Source: Flavobacteriia bacterium
GTDB lineage: Bacteria > Bacteroidota > Bacteroidia > Flavobacteriales > Flavobacteriaceae
Length of the DNA stretch: 15,803 nt
NCBI GenBank assembly: GCA_003973375.1
Contig: QNYL01000077.1
Location: 1-15,803, forward strand
Direction: 5' to 3'
In this document: one piece after another, positions 14,779-15,803 of the stretch
Layout of the letters: every line of letters starts with the position of its first letter
How positions within the stretch are numbered: position 1 is the stretch's first letter
Program-made: the position numbers and the translations under genes
The notes under the pieces: model-generated
The model's input: only the letters and a program-made list of their open reading frames with translations
Databases searched by the model: none
What the model was told of the DNA's origin: nothing

Positions 14779-14821
14779 TTATGTTACAAAATAACAAAAT
14801 TATGTAACCGATTTAACATAA
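14779..14821. repeat. TTATGT repeats between the fasciclin and Rrf2 genes
   Basis: TTATGTTAC (14779-14787) and TTATGTAAC (14800-14808) match at eight of nine bases and begin exactly 21 bases apart, two turns of the helix. An inverted copy, ACATAA (14816-14821), makes a 22-bp imperfect dyad with the second one. This arrangement looks like protein-binding half-sites, possibly for the divergent Rrf2 regulator. Confidence 0.45.
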
Positions 14822-14823
14822 TT

Positions 14824-14839
14824 TATGATAATTATCATA
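14824..14839. promoter_or_regulatory. perfect 16-bp palindrome, candidate FNR/CRP-family site
   Basis: The sequence TATGATAATTATCATA is a perfect dyad. Its core TGAT-N4-ATCA matches the inner eight defined bases of the FNR-type consensus TTGAT-N4-ATCAA. It is centred about 41 bases before the predicted Rrf2-gene transcription start, the classic class II activator position, and about 71 bases before that of the fasciclin operon. A Fur-type or Rrf2 operator reading is also possible. Confidence 0.5.
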
Positions 14840-14859
14840 TAAAAAGACATTTTTATCTT

Positions 14860-14867
14860 TATATTTG
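14860..14867 (+). promoter_or_regulatory. -7 element for the Rrf2 gene, near-leaderless
   Basis: TATATTTG matches TAnnTTTG perfectly and ends only five bases before the ATG at 14873. Transcription would start at or within a few bases of the start codon, so the mRNA should be leaderless or nearly so. No -33 TTTG is present at the expected distance; the palindrome at 14824-14839 occupies that region. Confidence 0.6.
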
Positions 14868-14872
14868 CTATT

Positions 14873-15307
14873 ATGCTAAGCAATCAAAGCAAATATGCTA
14901 TCAGGGCCGTGTTGTATCTTGCGATACATTCAGATGTAAAGAATAAGATCGGAACAAAGGAAATTGCAGAAAAAATCGATATTCCTGCTCCTTTTTTGGC
15001 CAAAACCCTTCAATCTTTAAGTAAAGCAAAACTAATTCATTCGATCAAAGGACCAAATGGCGGATTTTATCTGAATAAAGAAGATCAGAAAAAGAATCTT
15101 TTAGACATCATTGAATGTATTGACGGGCTCAGGAAATTTAATGAATGTTTTATAGGTTTACCCAGATGCAGTGATGAAAACCCATGTGCCATTCATCATG
15201 TAGTTAAACCTTTTAAAGAATCTCTTATCAAAGAACTAACTACCAATACCATAGAAGATTTTGCCAAAGAAACTCAAAAGGGCAAATCGTTTATATTTTT
15301 AAAATAA
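14873..15307 (+). CDS. Rrf2-family transcriptional regulator with three conserved-type cysteines
   Basis: This 144-residue regulator has an N-terminal winged helix-turn-helix (MLSNQSKYAIRAVLYLA, then GTKEIAEKIDIPAPFLAKTL at 27-46) and the family wing motif KGPNGGFYL (59-67). Three cysteines, C92, C99 and C105 (spacing six and five), lie where NsrR and IscR bind their Fe-S cluster, with a further C82. NsrR and IscR have five-five or four-five spacing, so this one is slightly different. Its divergent placement beside the nosZ operon suggests an NO- or redox-responsive control of N2O reduction. It is not clearly NsrR or IscR by sequence alone, so no gene symbol is given. I chose the start MLSNQSKYAIRA because it aligns with the family N-terminus. 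Confidence 0.9.
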   Translation: MLSNQSKYAIRAVLYLAIHSDVKNKIGTKEIAEKIDIPAPFLAKTLQSLSKAKLIHSIKGPNGGFYLNKEDQKKNLLDIIECIDGLRKFNECFIGLPRCSDENPCAIHHVVKPFKESLIKELTTNTIEDFAKETQKGKSFIFLK

Positions 15308-15311
15308 TTTG

Positions 15312-15319
15312 TATCTTTG
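15312..15319 (+). promoter_or_regulatory. candidate -7 element for apaG
   Basis: TATCTTTG matches TAnnTTTG perfectly in the 39-base gap between the Rrf2 gene and apaG, ending 27 bases before the apaG start. The upstream -33 candidate (TTTA, 18 bases away) is poor. apaG may therefore be transcribed both from here and by read-through. Confidence 0.45.
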
Positions 15320-15346
15320 GATATTGATTATCACTAAAATACACCT

Positions 15347-15733
15347 ATGATACAACAGGTAACAAAAGGTATTAAGATCTCTGTTATAACTCGTTTTGAA
15401 GGAACCCGCTTTCAAAATCAGAGGTTGTATTATACTTTCAGTTATCATATTACTATCGAAAACAAGAGTAGCGATACCGTACAGTTACTCAGCAGACACT
15501 GGAACATCTTCGATTCTTTAAAAAGTAAGGAAATAGTTGAAGGAGATGGTGTTATAGGTAAGAAACCCGTATTGGCACCTCAACAAAAATACACTTATTA
15601 CTCCCATTGCTTTCTTACTTCACCCATTGGAGCCATGGAAGGGTATTACAATATGATCAATTTTTCCAATGCCCAAACCTTTAAGGTAAAGATTCCTGTT
15701 TTTCAGCTAATCGTTCCCTCTTCTTTGAATTAA
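15347..15733 (+). CDS. apaG: ApaG-domain protein
   Basis: This is a 128-residue single-domain protein of the ApaG family, an immunoglobulin-like beta-sandwich. Family landmarks are YTFSYHITIENKSSDTVQLLSRHWNI, then GDGVIGKKPVLAPQQKYTYYSHC and SPIGAMEGYYNM, with the terminal segment FKVKIPVFQLIVP. ApaG is known from enterobacteria in a locus linked to Co2+ and Mg2+ resistance, but its biochemical role is unclear. The length is normal and both ends are intact. Following the Rrf2 gene by 39 bases with its own -7 element, it is probably not functionally tied to the nos cluster. Confidence 0.93.
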   Translation: MIQQVTKGIKISVITRFEGTRFQNQRLYYTFSYHITIENKSSDTVQLLSRHWNIFDSLKSKEIVEGDGVIGKKPVLAPQQKYTYYSHCFLTSPIGAMEGYYNMINFSNAQTFKVKIPVFQLIVPSSLN

Positions 15734-15803
15734 TTTTCAGGATTAAGCATTTATTTTCCTTTTATTATATTAATTTATTCTACTTTTATTGCTGTCAATT
15801 AAT
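15734..15803. other. AT-rich sequence after apaG, no feature seen
   Basis: These 70 bases to the right edge contain no reading frame, hairpin terminator or promoter that I can support. The beginning of any next gene lies beyond the window. Confidence 0.6.

Noticed and set aside
15324..15335. TTGATTATCA before apaG as an FNR-type site
   Set aside because: The half-sites are too close together for the TTGAT-N4-ATCAA arrangement.
1..15803. CRISPR arrays, tRNA or rRNA genes, insertion sequences, integrase genes or attachment sites
   Set aside because: None seen: no regularly spaced repeats, no transposase or recombinase reading frame, no tRNA-like cloverleaf, and the window is filled by ordinary metabolic operons.

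Overview
The window is AT-rich and gene-dense and reads as a chromosomal segment of a Bacteroidota bacterium, most likely class Flavobacteriia. Three things support this: several gene starts are preceded by the Bacteroidota -7 promoter element TAnnTTTG, there are almost no Shine-Dalgarno sequences, and lipoproteins with short lipoboxes are common. A type IX secretion plug-family gene, which belongs to this phylum, agrees. The genes point to a respiratory, N2O-reducing lifestyle. I cannot assign a genus from sequence alone.

Layout. Positions 1-49 hold the possible start of a small membrane protein that runs off the left edge. Positions 112-136 hold a hairpin terminator. From 160 to 6006 on the minus strand lies a complete, tightly packed nqrABCDEF operon for the Na+-translocating NADH:quinone oxidoreductase, with visible cofactor-binding residues in NqrB, C, D, E and F. 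A 232-bp AT-rich divergent promoter region follows, then a plus-strand gene for a T9SS plug-family (DUF5103) exported protein at 6239-7495. Its stop codon overlaps the stop of the convergent nosY by four bases.

From 7492 to 14719 on the minus strand is a clade II (Sec-type) nitrous oxide reductase cluster. In transcription order it runs: fasciclin-domain lipoprotein, lipoprotein cytochrome c, nosZ (with all seven CuZ histidines and the CuA ligands), a strong intrinsic terminator, a four-helix membrane protein of unknown function, nosL, nosD, nosF, nosY. NosDFY and NosL would supply copper and mature NosZ. The cytochrome c is the obvious candidate electron donor. No nosR, nosG, nosH or nosC is present in the window. 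Divergently transcribed at 14873 is an Rrf2-family regulator with three cysteines placed like those of NO- or redox-sensing Fe-S regulators, followed by apaG.

How it fits together: NQR feeds electrons from NADH into the quinone pool while pumping Na+. The nos cluster uses electrons from that pool, by a route not encoded here, to reduce N2O at the outer face of the inner membrane or in the periplasm. The 153-bp region between the fasciclin gene and the Rrf2 gene holds a perfect 16-bp palindrome with an FNR/CRP-like core and a set of TTATGT repeats, and looks like the control centre of the cluster. The points most worth a second look are that region, the four lipoproteins of the N2O module (NosZ itself included), the uncharacterised membrane protein, the terminator separating nosZ from its maturation genes, and an inverted repeat lying over the nosL promoter.
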